Source: Lasiosphaeria ovina
Lineage: Eukaryota > Ascomycota > Sordariomycetes > Sordariales > Lasiosphaeriaceae
DNA length: 64,000 bases
Direction of reading: 5' to 3'
Assembly: GCA_033439765.1 (NCBI GenBank)
Contig: JAULSN010000009.1
Span: forward strand, 558,001-622,000
The position numbers were made by a program, and so were the translations under genes. Below the pieces are notes generated by a model that saw only the letters and a list, made by a program, of their open reading frames with translations, was not told the origin of the DNA and ran no database searches. The number at the start of each line of letters is the position of its first letter. Position 1 is the stretch's first letter. This document shows positions 50,736 to 60,841 of this stretch, one piece after another.

Positions 50736-51238
50736 GGCACAGCCGCCGGGCACGCCGTCACCACACACCTATTATGGCCCGGTTGGTACCGTCAACACAC
50801 TTCCACAACCTTGACAATCTTCCTGACGGACTGACAACAGCTATCAATATTCCCTGACAGCCGCCCGCGTGCGAGCATTCGAAGCTCGCAGGTAAAAGTG
50901 GCTGCAAACGCATTTTCAGGCTGATCCTGATTTTCCAGATCTATCGGACCTGACTGCCGCAGTCAACACTGCCGACAACTGTCAACATACCTATCGGCCT
51001 GGCCCGGCCTACAAAGGCCTGCCAACAACCTACTTTGGTGCCCAGGCGACCACAAAACACCAACCCTGCCGCCCTGCATGCAACGCGGGCACGGCAGAGG
51101 GCTCGTAGCAAATACGCTGCGGAGCCGCAGTTGAAGCGCACGGCAGGCTATGCCGCCCTGTGATCATTACGAGCAAGCAACAAGCACAACATCCTTCGGC
51201 TCAGTACGGCTTCTCCATGCCGGACCTACGAAGCCGAG
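50736..51238 (+). repeat. ~500-bp duplicated block, copy 1
   Basis: Direct duplicate of 52,591-53,087 through its whole length: GGCACAGCCGCCGGGCACGC at the start, ATTATGGCCCGGTTGG, TTCCTGACGGACTGACAACA, AATACGCTGCGGAGCCGCAG, and GGACCTACGAAGCCGAG at the end. The copies have diverged by substitutions and small indels, so this is an old duplication. No coding signal. Confidence 0.85.
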
Positions 51239-51940
51239 AGGTAGCAACGACGGCTTGTGTTTGAAGCTCGGCATATGTTTTCTTCTTCCTACTGCTACTT
51301 ACTGCCAGGGTCTCCGGGACAGCGGAAGTAGAGGAGGAACGGTCTGTCCCTCCCGTTGTCGAAGCTGGTGGGCTGACCGAGGGCCAGCTTGGCGGCTTTG
51401 AGTATGATGGCATGGTCTGTCTCACAAGTCGGGATCCGAACTTTTGTTGTAAGTGTTTTCTCAATCCATCCCTTGAACCGAGCCTGCCGGAACGAGATGC
51501 TGGGACTGAACTATCGAATATCTGCCGCCGAGGATCCCCGACCCCCAACCAAGATCCAGGGAGGGCGCACTAGCCGCGGGCACTAATGCACGGGTGCACA
51601 GTGCTGGGACCAAGGAGAGAGGCCCGGGAGAGAGACAGCAAGGTCCCCGGCGGGCGAACAAGAAAGGAGGTGTGGGACTGTGGGTATGTTGTCAACCTCC
51701 CCCTCGCCCGAGTCGTCCCTAGTCCAGTCCCGGAGATCTGGAACGCTAGACACCCAGGTACAGGCAGACGGATCCTTCGGTCATACCTACTATTCCCAGC
51801 TCCAGGTCCCCGGGTCACGTCGGACCACGTAGACAGACCGTACGTATAATATAGTGATGAAGAATATGGTGAGAGCTTCATGCCCTCTACGTGCACAGTG
51901 CGGGCCCTCAGGCGGTCCGTAATACGGCCTGGCTCATAAT

Positions 51941-51995
51941 GATGCCGATGATGTTGACTTCGGCTTGCTCAGGGGATCTCCCTGGCCAGCCACCC
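51941..51995 (+). repeat. ~55-bp module present inverted at 53,091-53,150
   Basis: GATGATGTTGACTTCGGCTTG...CCCCTGGCCAGCCA-type sequence. Its reverse complement starts directly after the second copy of the 500-bp block. Confidence 0.75.
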
Positions 51996-52073
51996 CCGGA
52001 AGGCACAGCCCCGGGCTCGCCGTCGCTACTCAGCGAATAAGGCGCCCTATCACCTTATTTTCGCTGGGTGGGT

Positions 52074-52204
52074 GAAGAGAGGGCATAAAGCCCTCAACGT
52101 ATACACCAAAGAGAGGGCATATAGCCCTCACCAAGAGAGAAGGAGAGGGCATGAAGCCCTCAACACATGCACCAAAGAGAGGGCATGGAGCCCTCACCAG
52201 AAGA
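52074..52204 (+). repeat. Tandem ~33-bp repeats of the GAGAGGGCAT...GCCCTCA type
   Basis: Four units of GAGAGGGCATRWAGCCCTCA with spacers alternating AACRYATRCACCAAA and CCAAGAGAGAAG. Each unit contains GAGGGC...GCCCTC, a short hairpin. Confidence 0.85.
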
Positions 52205-52590
52205 GAAGGCACGGCCCCTGCCGTGCCCTCACACATCGTCACTGTCACGGCATGAAGCCCCGGAAGGAACAACCCCGGGCATGCCGTCACCACTCAGCAA
52301 GTAAGGCACTCAGCGAGGAATAAGGCGCCCTGTCACCTTATTTTCGCTGGGGGGGGTGCAGGAGTACGGCTTCAAGTGCCGAAGTACGGCTTCAAGTCCC
52401 GGAGAGGCACAGCCCCGGGTGTACCGTCAAGACTGACATGCAGGACCCCATGTCCCGGAAGGCACGGCCCCGGGCATGCCGTCTTCATGCTTACAAGACA
52501 GACTCTCAAGTCCCGGAGGCACAGCCCCGGGCATGCCGTCAATGCTGACAGGCTCCATAATCTAGACCTCAAGACTTCAAGTCCCTGGCA

Positions 52591-53087
52591 GGCACAGCCG
52601 CCGGGCACGCCGTCACCACACACCTATTATGGCCCGGTTGGCACCGTCAACACACTTCCATAACCTTGACAATCTTCCTGACGGACTGACAACAGCTGTC
52701 AATACTCCCTGACAGCCACCAGCGAGCAAGCATCCGTGGCTCGCAGGCGAAATAGCTGCAAACGCCTTTTCTGGCCTGATCCTGATTTTTTCGATCCACC
52801 GGACCTATCAACCTGATAGTCCTGACTGCCTAGTCGGCACCACCTAACGGCACTGTCAAGGCACTACCAACGTACCGGTCAAATGCACCTATCGGCCCGG
52901 ACCGACCTGTCAAAAACCTTCTTGGCACCCAGGCCACCACAAAAACCAAGCTCTGCCGCCCCATGAGCATCGCGGGCAGGCACTCAGCTAATACGCTGCG
53001 GAGCCGCAGTTGAAACGCACGGCAGGCCATGCCGCCCTATGCTTCGGCTCACGACGGCTTCTTCATGCCGGACCTACGAAGCCGAGG
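52591..53087 (+). repeat. ~500-bp duplicated block, copy 2
   Basis: See the copy at 50,736-51,238; offset about 1.85 kb. It is followed at once by the inverted 55-bp module, suggesting the array grew by block duplication and inversion. Confidence 0.85.
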
Positions 53088-53767
53088 GGGTGGCTGGCCA
53101 GGGGAATCCCCTGAGCTCAGCGAGCCGAAGTCAACATCATCAGCATCAGCATCATCCCTGAGGGCACGCCCCGGGCCCGCAGCCGGCACGCCGAGTGCAG
53201 GCTGACGGCCTCTCCAACAGAGAGCACGGCGCCCTGCCGTGCCCGTGCCCTCACAAATCGTAACATTACGGCTATAAGCCCCGGCAGGCATAGCCCCGGG
53301 CACGCCGTCACCACACAGCGAGGAAGGCATCGCCTCCCTTTCGCTGGGGGGGGGGGGGGGGGGGGGTGAAGAGAGGGCACGAAGTCCCCACCACATCCAT
53401 TATCAATGAGACTATTATACGGCATCAAGGCCCGGAAGGCAAAGCCTAGAGCCTGCCGACGCCACGCAGCGAGTAAGGTGCCCCGTCATTTTCCTCGCTG
53501 GCGGTGACAGGGTACTGACAGGCAGGATGTAAAGTCCCGGCAGGCACTGCCCCGGGCATGCGAGAGTCTCGTTCACTCTCAGACAGCTGGCATCGAATAA
53601 AGTCGCCCTGAGCGTACCGTCGATCAGGTTTCCGATGGCAAGGTTGGTCTCAGCGCGAGCTTTCTCGAGCCTTTCTGACAGGTGCGTCATCTTTCTCAAC
53701 TGCTCCTAATGTGGGGCCAGACTGCTGTTTTCCGTGGACTGGGGGAAGTTTGCTGCAATGAAACAAG

Positions 53768-54138
53768 GTGACGCTCGAAGAGCTCTACAAGGGGAAGACA
53801 GTCAAGTTCGCCGCCGAGAAGAAGGTCATCTGCGGCCAGTGCAACGGCAGCGGCGCAAAGGATAAGGTCAAGCCCGAAGTGCGACCGCTGCAGAGGCGCG
53901 GGCCTCGAAGAGGCCTACCGCCAGATGGGCCCCGGCCTGGTGCGCAAGGAGGTCATCTCTTGCGACCACTGCCAGGGCTCGGGTATGTACTAACTACAAG
54001 GAGAAGGACCGCTGCAAGAAGTGCAAGGGCAAGCGTACCGTCACCGAGAGCAAGGCTCTCGAGCTGTACATTCCCCGCGGCTCCATGCAGGGCGAGAGGA
54101 TCACGCTGGAGGGCGAGGCAGACCAGATGCCCGACCAA
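53768..54138 (+). pseudogene. DnaJ/Ydj1-type Hsp40 co-chaperone fragment (zinc-binding region)
   Basis: VTLEELYKGKTVKFAAEKKV, then CGQCNGSGAKDKVKPEV: strand leading into the first CxxCxGxG repeat. After a frame change GAGLEEAYRQMGPGLVRKEV and SCDHCQGSG hold the third repeat; after a TATGTACTAAC interruption KEKDRCKKCKGKRTVTESKA holds the fourth, followed by LELYIPRGSMQGERITLEGE and ADQMPDQ. This is the central part of a type I Hsp40 (farnesylated Ydj1/Mas5 type). The J domain and the C-terminal half are missing. The interruption may be a truncated intron. Lies inside the hairpin array. Confidence 0.85.
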
Positions 54139-54760
54139 GCTCCACGTCCAGGTCGAGGCGCTCGCGCCGTCGAGGCAGTCGCGAAACTCGGATGCGTGGC
54201 GCGAAGCCTTTCGGCTGGCCAAGCACCAGGCGTCGAGCCTGCACCGGGCCATCAGCCGCGCCTGGACCTGCGGCGGCGAGGAGGCTCACACGGTTCAGCT
54301 GCTGATAGGCGGGGCGACAAAAGGTAGCTGCAGCAGCCTCGTAGCACCACCACCCGGGCAGCCGGCGCCCTCTGACTGTCTCCTTTTCGTCGCGGCCGCG
54401 GGCCGGGGCGATGCCGAGAGTGCCTCTGGATGGCGGGGATTCCTGGCGCGCCTTCGAGACCACCATGATCTCGCCCGTGGATTCCGGCCGCCCGTTTCTC
54501 GCCGTAGGAGACTGGCGGGGTACTGGAAGCAGCATTGGCGGCGACAACGGAAGCTCGAGCCACGCTCGAAGGTTGTCCGCAACAGCGTCCACGGTTGGCT
54601 CGTCGACGGCGTCGAGTGGCGGAGGCTTCTCTTCCTCAGAGAGGCCGCTGTCCCGGGAGGGGTCTGTCTCCGTCCCAGACGGCCCCTCTCGGATCGAAAA
54701 CCTTTGCCAGACCGTCCGCGCCAGCCAGGTGGACGAAAAACGTCAATGCTAACAGGCTTC
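54139..54760 (+). pseudogene. DUF7580-like fungal protein fragment fused to the DnaJ piece
   Basis: Reads SDAWREAFRLAKHQASSLHR, then AISRAWTCGGEEAHTVQLLI, resembling the DUF7580 region of fungal HeLo/prion-inhibition-type proteins (H-A..L...I...W.C.C...H...L.L). In another frame it continues with DGGDSWRAFETTMISPVDSG, a Ser/Gly-rich linker and SRIENLCQTVRA, the I..LC..L block that follows in that family. The 53,768 frame is open across the junction to 54,769. The host family's role (programmed cell death/incompatibility) is known only for some members. Probably a capture junction. Confidence 0.5.
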
Positions 54761-55330
54761 ATAATCTAGATACCAAGACCTCCAAATCCCGAAGGGCACT
54801 ACCCCGGGCATGCTGTAAAAGCTTCCTCACAAAGGAAACAACGGCCGGCTTCTCGTGACCGCCCGCCGGGAGTAATTAACCTTGATGCGGGCGCCGAGAG
54901 TCGTACCGGTCGGCCTTTGACCGCCCGTCGGGAGTAATTAACCTGACTGGGCGCCGAATGCCGTACCCTCCCGCCGCCGCACTCGTAGCCGCACCTTCGG
55001 GCTCCCTGGCATAGTCAGGTCCCCATTGAGAGGCACCGCCGCGATGACCAAGGTCAGCCGGTACGGGAAGCTTACATACGTACGCGTATGCACCGCAGGT
55101 CGGGGAAGGCATTCCGGAACAACTGCCGAGAGCCCGAATAATCATGAACAAGTCCCGGCAGGCGCGGCCGCAGCGTACGCGCTGTGGGTATACGCAGCAG
55201 AGCTTCCATGACCACATGGAATGAAGAAGTCCCGAGAGGCACTGCCCCGGGCACGCCGCCCTAATGAACATCACGGGCAGGCAACAGATGATTGACGCCC
55301 ACACGGCGATGCCGCCCTGCGAACGCCGGG

Positions 55331-55990
55331 AGCTTCATGCTCCGGCTTCATACCTTGGAAGGCGAGCGAACCCGTTGCTTGTTGGGAGCGGGAAGCTGTC
55401 GAGAAGTATTTGGAACTGGCGACCATGGAAAAAGAAAGCAAAAAACCAAAACCAAAAAAACTCGTCGATGGATTACAGCTACACGGACCCGGACCGGACC
55501 GCAGCCATGGCGCCCCCGAATCGCCGTCTTCGCTATCGTGGTCGGCATCTCATTTTCAACTAACTTCAATATCAACTACTATCTTTCACCTTCACCTCAA
55601 CAACCACCAAACTTCGCAATGGCTGCCACCACTTCCTTCACTGCCGCTACGCGCTTCCCTGTTGAGTATGGCCGCTCCTGCTACAACAAGTGAGTTACAC
55701 AGTCTCCTGCTCAACGCCGCCCCCCAGCTTCACTCGCTGGGGGGGCACAGCAAGCACACGGCAAAGAAACGTTTAGATGGCCGACAATCGCTTAGTCGGC
55801 CAGGCACTGCAGGCCACCGAACCCCTTTAGCTTCCGTTGTTCAACGGGAAAGATATCACAGTGGCTTGGCCCTACACAAACTAATCAATGGTTGAGCGAG
55901 CGGGGCGACTTCCGCTTACCCCGGCTCAGGCCCGGCTCAGGCCCGGCTCAGGCTTTGCTCAGGATTTGCATTTGCTCGGGCCTGCTCACC
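55331..55990. other. Possible 5' exon relic and GC-rich flank
   Basis: A CT/CAAC-rich leader (55,560-55,617) precedes ATG at 55,619 and MAATTSFTAATRFPVEYGRS, with GTGAGT after CYNK at 55,692. This looks like a first exon with a donor site, but nothing recognisable follows; sequence changes to array-like GGGGGG hairpins (CCCCCCAGC...GCTGGGGGG at 55,720-55,745). GGCTCAGGCCC direct repeats lie at 55,922-56,000. Confidence 0.35.
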
Positions 55991-56439
55991 TTTGCTCAGG
56001 CCAAGTACCATTTTCGGCACGCTGCGCTGCAGTATGCTGGATTGCTTTAACTCTAGCCGAGTGAGCCCAGAAGTAGTCGTATATATAAAGATAGCCAAAC
56101 TCGGCCCCCATTTTCAAAACAAACAGCCTTGCCTTTACCTCCTGTATTTCTTTTCGTGTTACCTACCTAGGTAGGCGAGCCTGTCTGGTGAGTGCGAGTG
56201 AGATCAGTTAGGCCTCCGGTAGTCCCAACGCCCTTTGGTGTTTGGGCCGCCTCTGGTGGTGCGGGAGGTTCCTTGCTGCACTCGATGGACAGTAAGCTAT
56301 ATAGTAAGATAGATACGTAGCTATCTGAGTGGTGGTGCTATGAACGGTCTAGGTGGTCGTAGTTGTCAGCGGGGAGACCCCCCCCTTTGCATGTGCCGTC
56401 CACTTGGAGTAGTAGATGGCGTCGACACTGATGAGCGCT

Positions 56440-56720
56440 TAGCCCCTGATAACCTGGGGCGCTCGTGGACAGGAAAGCATCGGTGGCCATGCACCTGGGA
56501 TGCTCCCGCTATGGATCCCCGAGCGGGCGTCGTCCCTTCCAGTCTTGGAAGATTTCATTGAGCATCCGGTCAGTCCCCGCTTGTCCATGGCGCTTTCCCA
56601 AGAGATGAAGACGATCGTCGCGGGTCGGTCGACCCAGAATTTGTGTGCTTTCCGTCCAGTCATGTCGTGGATCCCGTTTGTGTCCAGCCGAGATGGCATC
56701 GAGCAGCAGACCTGACCGTA
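56440..56720 (-). pseudogene. Unrecognised minus-strand fragment
   Basis: The minus strand reads HKFWVDRPATIVFISWESAM, then DKRGLT and, after a frame change, RMLNEIFQDWKGRRPLGDP. Natural composition, no family recognised. Ends upstream of the gene at 56,693. Confidence 0.3.
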
Positions 56721-57818
56721 CCAGCATGGAAGAATTCCCCGCCCTCGTCGCCAAGGGCCGGGCCCCCTGTACGACCAGTTTCTCGCCGACCTAGAGTTGC
56801 GCTCCCAGTCGCCCCAAGCGTTACCGTAAGTACAATACCTAGTCGTTTCCCCCGGCACTATCACTGGGTGCCCCAGCAGCACTGTCCTGTCTGTTAGGTA
56901 CCGATCTACATGTTGGAGTCGAGGCTGACATGAAGATTTTCGTCTTGTAGAGTCATCGAGCCATATTACTTCACGCGCCAGGACCCGCCGACGAAGGCCA
57001 CCCTGCTCGAGGAGACGCTGAAGGACGTCGAGGAGGCGGGCCACAACCAACGCCTCGTGTACATCGACGTCCAGAACTCGGTGCCGAACCCCGCCGCCGT
57101 AGACGAACAAGTCCCCTACCAAAACTACGTGCACGCCGAGGGTAAAGCCGTGCTTTGCCTCTTCAATACGGCGAGCCGAGATAGCATGTTGGGCCGGCCC
57201 GAGCGAATTTTTTGGTCCGACATGATGGCATTTTGCTGCGCCAGCGTCATGCGAGTAACCGGCGGCACCATGGGGGGCATCGAGGCCATCTGGCGGCTCT
57301 CGATCAAGAACAAGGTATTTCAGTCTCGGCCATATGCTTTGTTTGTATAGGTGTGCCTGCCAAGTACAAGTACAATACCAGCCACTAACCGTCCCTTGTT
57401 CTTGTTGCTATCAGATGACCCAGGACGTCGTTCGACACGTCGTCGTCGAGACGCCCGGCTGGATGGAGTTTGCAATTGGGGATGACGCCTTCTTCGCTCT
57501 CCTAGCGACCGATAACGGCAAGGGGGCGGGAAGGATGCTGGCGTCGTATCCTGCCATGTTTGGCCGCCGCCTTATGACGAGAGTCCGCGTTTTCCGACGA
57601 GTGCTGTTCAGAGAAACTTCATCCGGGAGCCAACCGACGGACAAGACTGCAAGGCGAAGCCAATTCACAGATTCGTGGCCCTCAGTGGGGATCTGCCAAA
57701 CTTTGTAAGCGCAGACTTGCCAGCTGGAAAGGAAGTTAATTTATTAGCGTTGCTTTTCTCCCCATTCTGCCCCACACTCGACACGGTGCGTGCACCGCTC
57801 GGCACATGGTTTTGCTGA
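56693..57818 (+). pseudogene. Conserved-looking fungal protein, two introns, frameshifted
   Basis: Exon 1 from ATG 56,693 (MASSSRPDRTSMEEFPALVA) needs a one-base shift near 56,767 to reach LYDQFLADLELRSQSPQAL. Intron 1 is 56,826-56,950 (GTAAGT...TTGTAG, phase 2). Exon 2, 56,951-57,314, encodes VIEPYYFTRQDPPTKATLLE... to IWRLSIKNK. Intron 2 is 57,315-57,414 (GTATTT...TATCAG, CACTAAC branch). Exon 3 reads MTQDVVRHVVVETPGWMEFA... to ATDNGKGAGRMLASYP; then another one-base shift near 57,605 would give IREPTDGQDCKAKPIHRFVA and a stop at 57,816. Without it the frame ends at 57,708. Family not recognised. Two indels with intact splice sites suggest recent loss, or assembly errors. Confidence 0.6.
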
Positions 57819-57950
57819 ACCGAGACGCCACCCGTCCGCGTCACCTTTTTCTACGCACCCGCACCCGCACCCCGTACCCTTTTTCCTCCCCCATGTACCT
57901 TCTCTAGATTCACACCAGCATCACCTACAATCCTCTTCACCTTTTCCAAC

Positions 57951-59018
57951 ATGTCCCCAATGCCAGCCATGAGATCCGAGGAGATGGCGATGACGCCCAG
58001 CGGTATCCGCAAAAAAGTCAGCGAGCTGACTCGGGCCGAACTCAGTTGGAGTCTCCGCGTCAGCGAAGAGGGCGGCCACCGATGGCTAGCCCAAATGCTC
58101 AACGTCTTGTATACGTATAGGCCCCCGGTCGACCGACTGGACGACCTCCCACAAATGTGCCACCTTCACCTGGCCGACACGTGCAACAAGACGGTCCCCG
58201 TCTACGTGGTTAACCAAGCGGCCTCGGGCGCCCAGTGGTCGCACCTCGTCGTCGTCCTGCACAACTACATCTATCGTCGCTGGTTCCGGCCGTACCGCAG
58301 TGAGCTCGGGCATGGCCGTTTTCTCTGCAAATTCGTCACACCCGCGGGACTAGGTGATCGCGGGACGGGGCCATTTGCCACCCAGCCCATCCTCGACACG
58401 TTCGTCGCCGTCAACAAGGCCGTCTGCGCCCAGGTCGAGCAGACCTTGGCCGAGTTTTCCACATTGGATCTGGATAGTGAATATCGCCGCTGGGGTGCCC
58501 ACGGGAGACCCCAGTTCTACGTACTCCAACCTCTCTTCCGGGCGCTCCTCGTCGTCGTCTGTACCGACGCCTTTGAGCATCGCGATTCCGGAAACGCTGG
58601 CGACATGCCTGTCCTGCTGGTCCGCACCGGCGAGGAGCAAGGCCTGAGCGCACCTATTTCCTTTGACTCGATCCGGGACCACGCGTCGTCGAGCTACGGG
58701 GAAAACGACAGCGCCGTCAAGACCACGCTCGAAACGGCCGTCGACTTTGCCATGGGTCTCGAGGCCCGCGAGGCCGCAGTCTTTGGGCTAAAGCCGGACC
58801 CGGCAGCCGCTGCCGAGTCCGAGGGTTTGACTGCTCGTTCGTGGAAAGAGTGTTTCCCCGACGACGAGCCGCCGCGCGTCTCGACGGTACGCCTGGTGAG
58901 CGACCGCAACGCTGCCCAGTGGGGATGGTGCGGCGATGGCAAGAGCATGGATGACCATGTCATGGTTGAGATTGAGCAACGGACGGCTAGGATGCTTGGG
59001 AGGAAGAGTGAGGCTTAG
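57951..59018 (+). CDS. Intact single-exon fungal protein of unknown function, 355 aa
   Basis: ATG at 57,951 follows a CT/CA-rich fungal-type leader (57,840-57,948). The 355-residue frame has even, high-GC third positions and no RIP marks. Visible features: MSPMPAMRSEEMAMTPSGIR, helix-rich first half (LTRAELSWSLRVSEEGGHRW), a hydrophobic VVLHNYIYRRWF segment, a central VNKAVCAQVEQTLAEFSTLD helix, PLFRALLVVVCTDAF, and an acidic C-terminus. No signal peptide or transmembrane span convincing. No domain recognised. Same strand as the damaged two-intron gene, about 130 bp downstream of it. A second ATG at 57,969 is possible. Confidence 0.8.
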   Translation: MSPMPAMRSEEMAMTPSGIRKKVSELTRAELSWSLRVSEEGGHRWLAQMLNVLYTYRPPVDRLDDLPQMCHLHLADTCNKTVPVYVVNQAASGAQWSHLVVVLHNYIYRRWFRPYRSELGHGRFLCKFVTPAGLGDRGTGPFATQPILDTFVAVNKAVCAQVEQTLAEFSTLDLDSEYRRWGAHGRPQFYVLQPLFRALLVVVCTDAFEHRDSGNAGDMPVLLVRTGEEQGLSAPISFDSIRDHASSSYGENDSAVKTTLETAVDFAMGLEAREAAVFGLKPDPAAAAESEGLTARSWKECFPDDEPPRVSTVRLVSDRNAAQWGWCGDGKSMDDHVMVEIEQRTARMLGRKSEA

Positions 59019-59579
59019 GGTTGCAAGTCTGCCTTGCCTTGTTTTCTCCTGGCTCGTGTCAGAAACACTGGGATACTAGAATCTCTGAATTGATGGGGTT
59101 GTAACTGCTTAATGGAATTGCTTCTGTTGGTTCTGGCTTTCAGCCAGAAACCTTGTACTTGCCCGCTTTATCATGCCAACTATAAGGTGGTAAGCCTTCG
59201 CCTCATAATTATATTTATTCAAATTGATTACCCTGCGGCACTTTCGGCGCTCTGCGTACGAGTTTCTGAAGATTTTGGTCCACTGCAAATGCCGTGCTAT
59301 TTGACTGCTGCCCCCAGTTGAAACTGAGATTGACAACCCACAGGATCAAGGTTATAAGAAGCCGCGGGTCGAAAAAGTAAGACCACGGCTGAGAAGATAA
59401 GATTCTGGGTGAGCAATCCGTAGTGTTGGTAATTAAATAGCGTGCGTGCCACGGGCCTCTCAACCATCCTCGGTGCTCTCCTGCTCTTGGCCTCCTCAGC
59501 AGCAATATGGGCAAAGTCACAAAGCGATTCCGAGCCTGGCTCGGACGAAAAGAAGCGTAACAACCAGAAAGCCGCCTCG
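59019..59579. other. 3' region of the 355-aa gene and intergenic sequence
   Basis: AT-richer intergenic sequence. A frame with VRATGLSTILGALLLLASSA at 59,442 resembles a signal peptide but starts with GTG and has no ATG, so it is not called as a gene start. Confidence 0.4.
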
Positions 59580-60341
59580 ATGATCACCATGCAGTTTGAC
59601 CAAAACTTGACTCAGTCACGAGAATCCCAGACTACGGCGGGAATGCCAAAATTCGAGCCTCTTCCGCCGCACAATGACGACCCTGGTGTCGATCCCGATC
59701 CACCAGCGTATAGTGAACTGGCCGGGAGCATAGCAGCCATCGTCGCTGCCGCCATCTGCACCACCACTGCCGCTTTACCAGCCGCGAAGGTGTCCACTGC
59801 TACTGCCTTCATAACGTCGGGCATTATATTATCCGTATCGCCAGCGCTGCGGCCGCTGTCCCAGCCGCCGACGCGCCCGCCTTTGCTACTGTTGTGACGG
59901 CAGCCATGACCAATGTCTTCAACAGCCTCGCTGCCCAACCGCCCGTATCCAGTGGCACCATAATCTGCTGTTCCGAGATTGGGGGCCTTCCTGCCATAGT
60001 CCCCAATATCCATCCTCGGTCCGATCCCGGCCTTGCGTGGCAAGTCTCAACAGGTTTACCAAGACGTCTACCCTCTCCTCTGCTACGAGATCGGTATGGC
60101 TATAGTTGCCACACCAGCTCTGTCCAAACCAGCAGTCGCCGCCGCGCTTATTGCGGCCGTGACGGCCATCACAAACGCTGTTACCACTGCGCCAGAGGCA
60201 TCCGGGCCAGCCGTTGCTGCTGTGTGTGATGGTTACGTCCGTCACCTCGCTGATGAGGTTGGCAATCGGATGGCCGCCCTCCTGCCGAGGCAGACACCGG
60301 ACCTCCCCCCTATGCGCTGTAATACCCCAATCTTAGCTTAG
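59580..60341 (+). pseudogene. Ala/Val-rich protein with a PPxY motif, frameshifted
   Basis: ATG 59,580 (MITMQFDQNLTQSRESQTTA) leads to DPDPPAYSELAGSIAAIVAA, with a PPAYS motif of the kind bound by WW domains. Near 59,800 the text moves to a second frame (AAAVPAADAPAFATVVTAAM, NVFNSLAAQPPVSSG) and near 60,040 to a third (SQQVYQDVYPLLCYEIGMAI, PALSKPAVAAALIAAVTAIT, ending MRCNTPILA). No splice signals at the switches. Consistent low-complexity Ala-rich character across frames shows one decayed gene. Family unknown. Confidence 0.5.
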
Positions 60342-60514
60342 GTATCAATCCCAAAGACGCTCTATTCCCCGTTTATTCTGGCCATTTTGGGTGACTTTGT
60401 ATTCCATATCAAATCCCCCCCGATCGAGTAGGAGCGCTAAGGAATCGTGAAGAAGTGTTGCACGGGCTCGGGGTTAATAAGCACACTGTCCAAGGCTGGG
60501 TTGGCTAGTTGCTG

Positions 60515-60840
60515 ACTCGATAGTCCACTGTCGCTGAGGGAACAGATTGGCAAGGCAAACGAGGTGAGACAGCGCATCGAGACCATCACGGGATAGGTAG
60601 CTGAGCTGACGCGCGAACACGATGATGCCCCCCCCCCGTGCAGCTTGGCGTCGGATGCTGGCGACGATGACGGTGCCCCCACACAGCAGCCGCAGTCGGC
60701 GCCGGCGTCGGATGCCGGCGACGGCGACGGTGCCCCCATGCAGCGGGAGTCGGCGCCGGACGCTGGCGACGATGACGGCGCCCCCCATGCAGCAGCAGCA
60801 GCAGTGGGCGTCGGCGTCGGCGTCGGCGTCGGATGCTGAC
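60515..60840 (+). pseudogene. Repeat-containing acidic protein fragment
   Basis: Reads SLREQIGKANEVRQRIETIT, a stop where Gln would fit, VAELTREHDDA, then three units of SDAGDDDGAP-like sequence (60,650-60,790) and a GVGVGV tail. The DNA is a degenerate ~65-bp minisatellite (GATGCTGGCGACGATGACGG). Unknown protein; low-complexity expansion. Confidence 0.4.
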
Positions 60841-60841
60841 G

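Larger units (their letters stand above)
50200..55330. repeat. Array of short GC-rich hairpin modules
   Basis: The unit CCCGGMAGGCACAGCCCCGG, continuing GCATGCCGTCA, recurs dozens of times in degenerate form, for example near 50,740, 52,000, 52,250, 52,400, 52,450, 52,510, 52,600, 53,280, 53,540, 54,800, 55,235. Each contains an internal CCCGG...CCGGG inverted pair and usually GGCATG...CATGCCGTC arms, so each can fold into a hairpin. Other modules are GAAGCCCTC-type 33-mers (52,074-52,204), CTTATTTTCGCTGGGGGG units (52,060, 52,335, 53,335), and GGGAGTAATTAACCT units (54,870, 54,935). Poly-G of about 21 lies at 53,346-53,366. Not RIP-affected. Captured gene fragments lie inside it. Confidence 0.7.

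Noticed and set aside
52074..52204. Possible CRISPR-like array
   Set aside because: Units are adjacent and degenerate, spacers are also repeated, and the genome is eukaryotic.
56439..57134. 231-codon minus-strand frame
   Set aside because: Antisense of exon 2 of the two-intron gene for most of its length; only the 56,440-56,720 part may hold an independent fragment.
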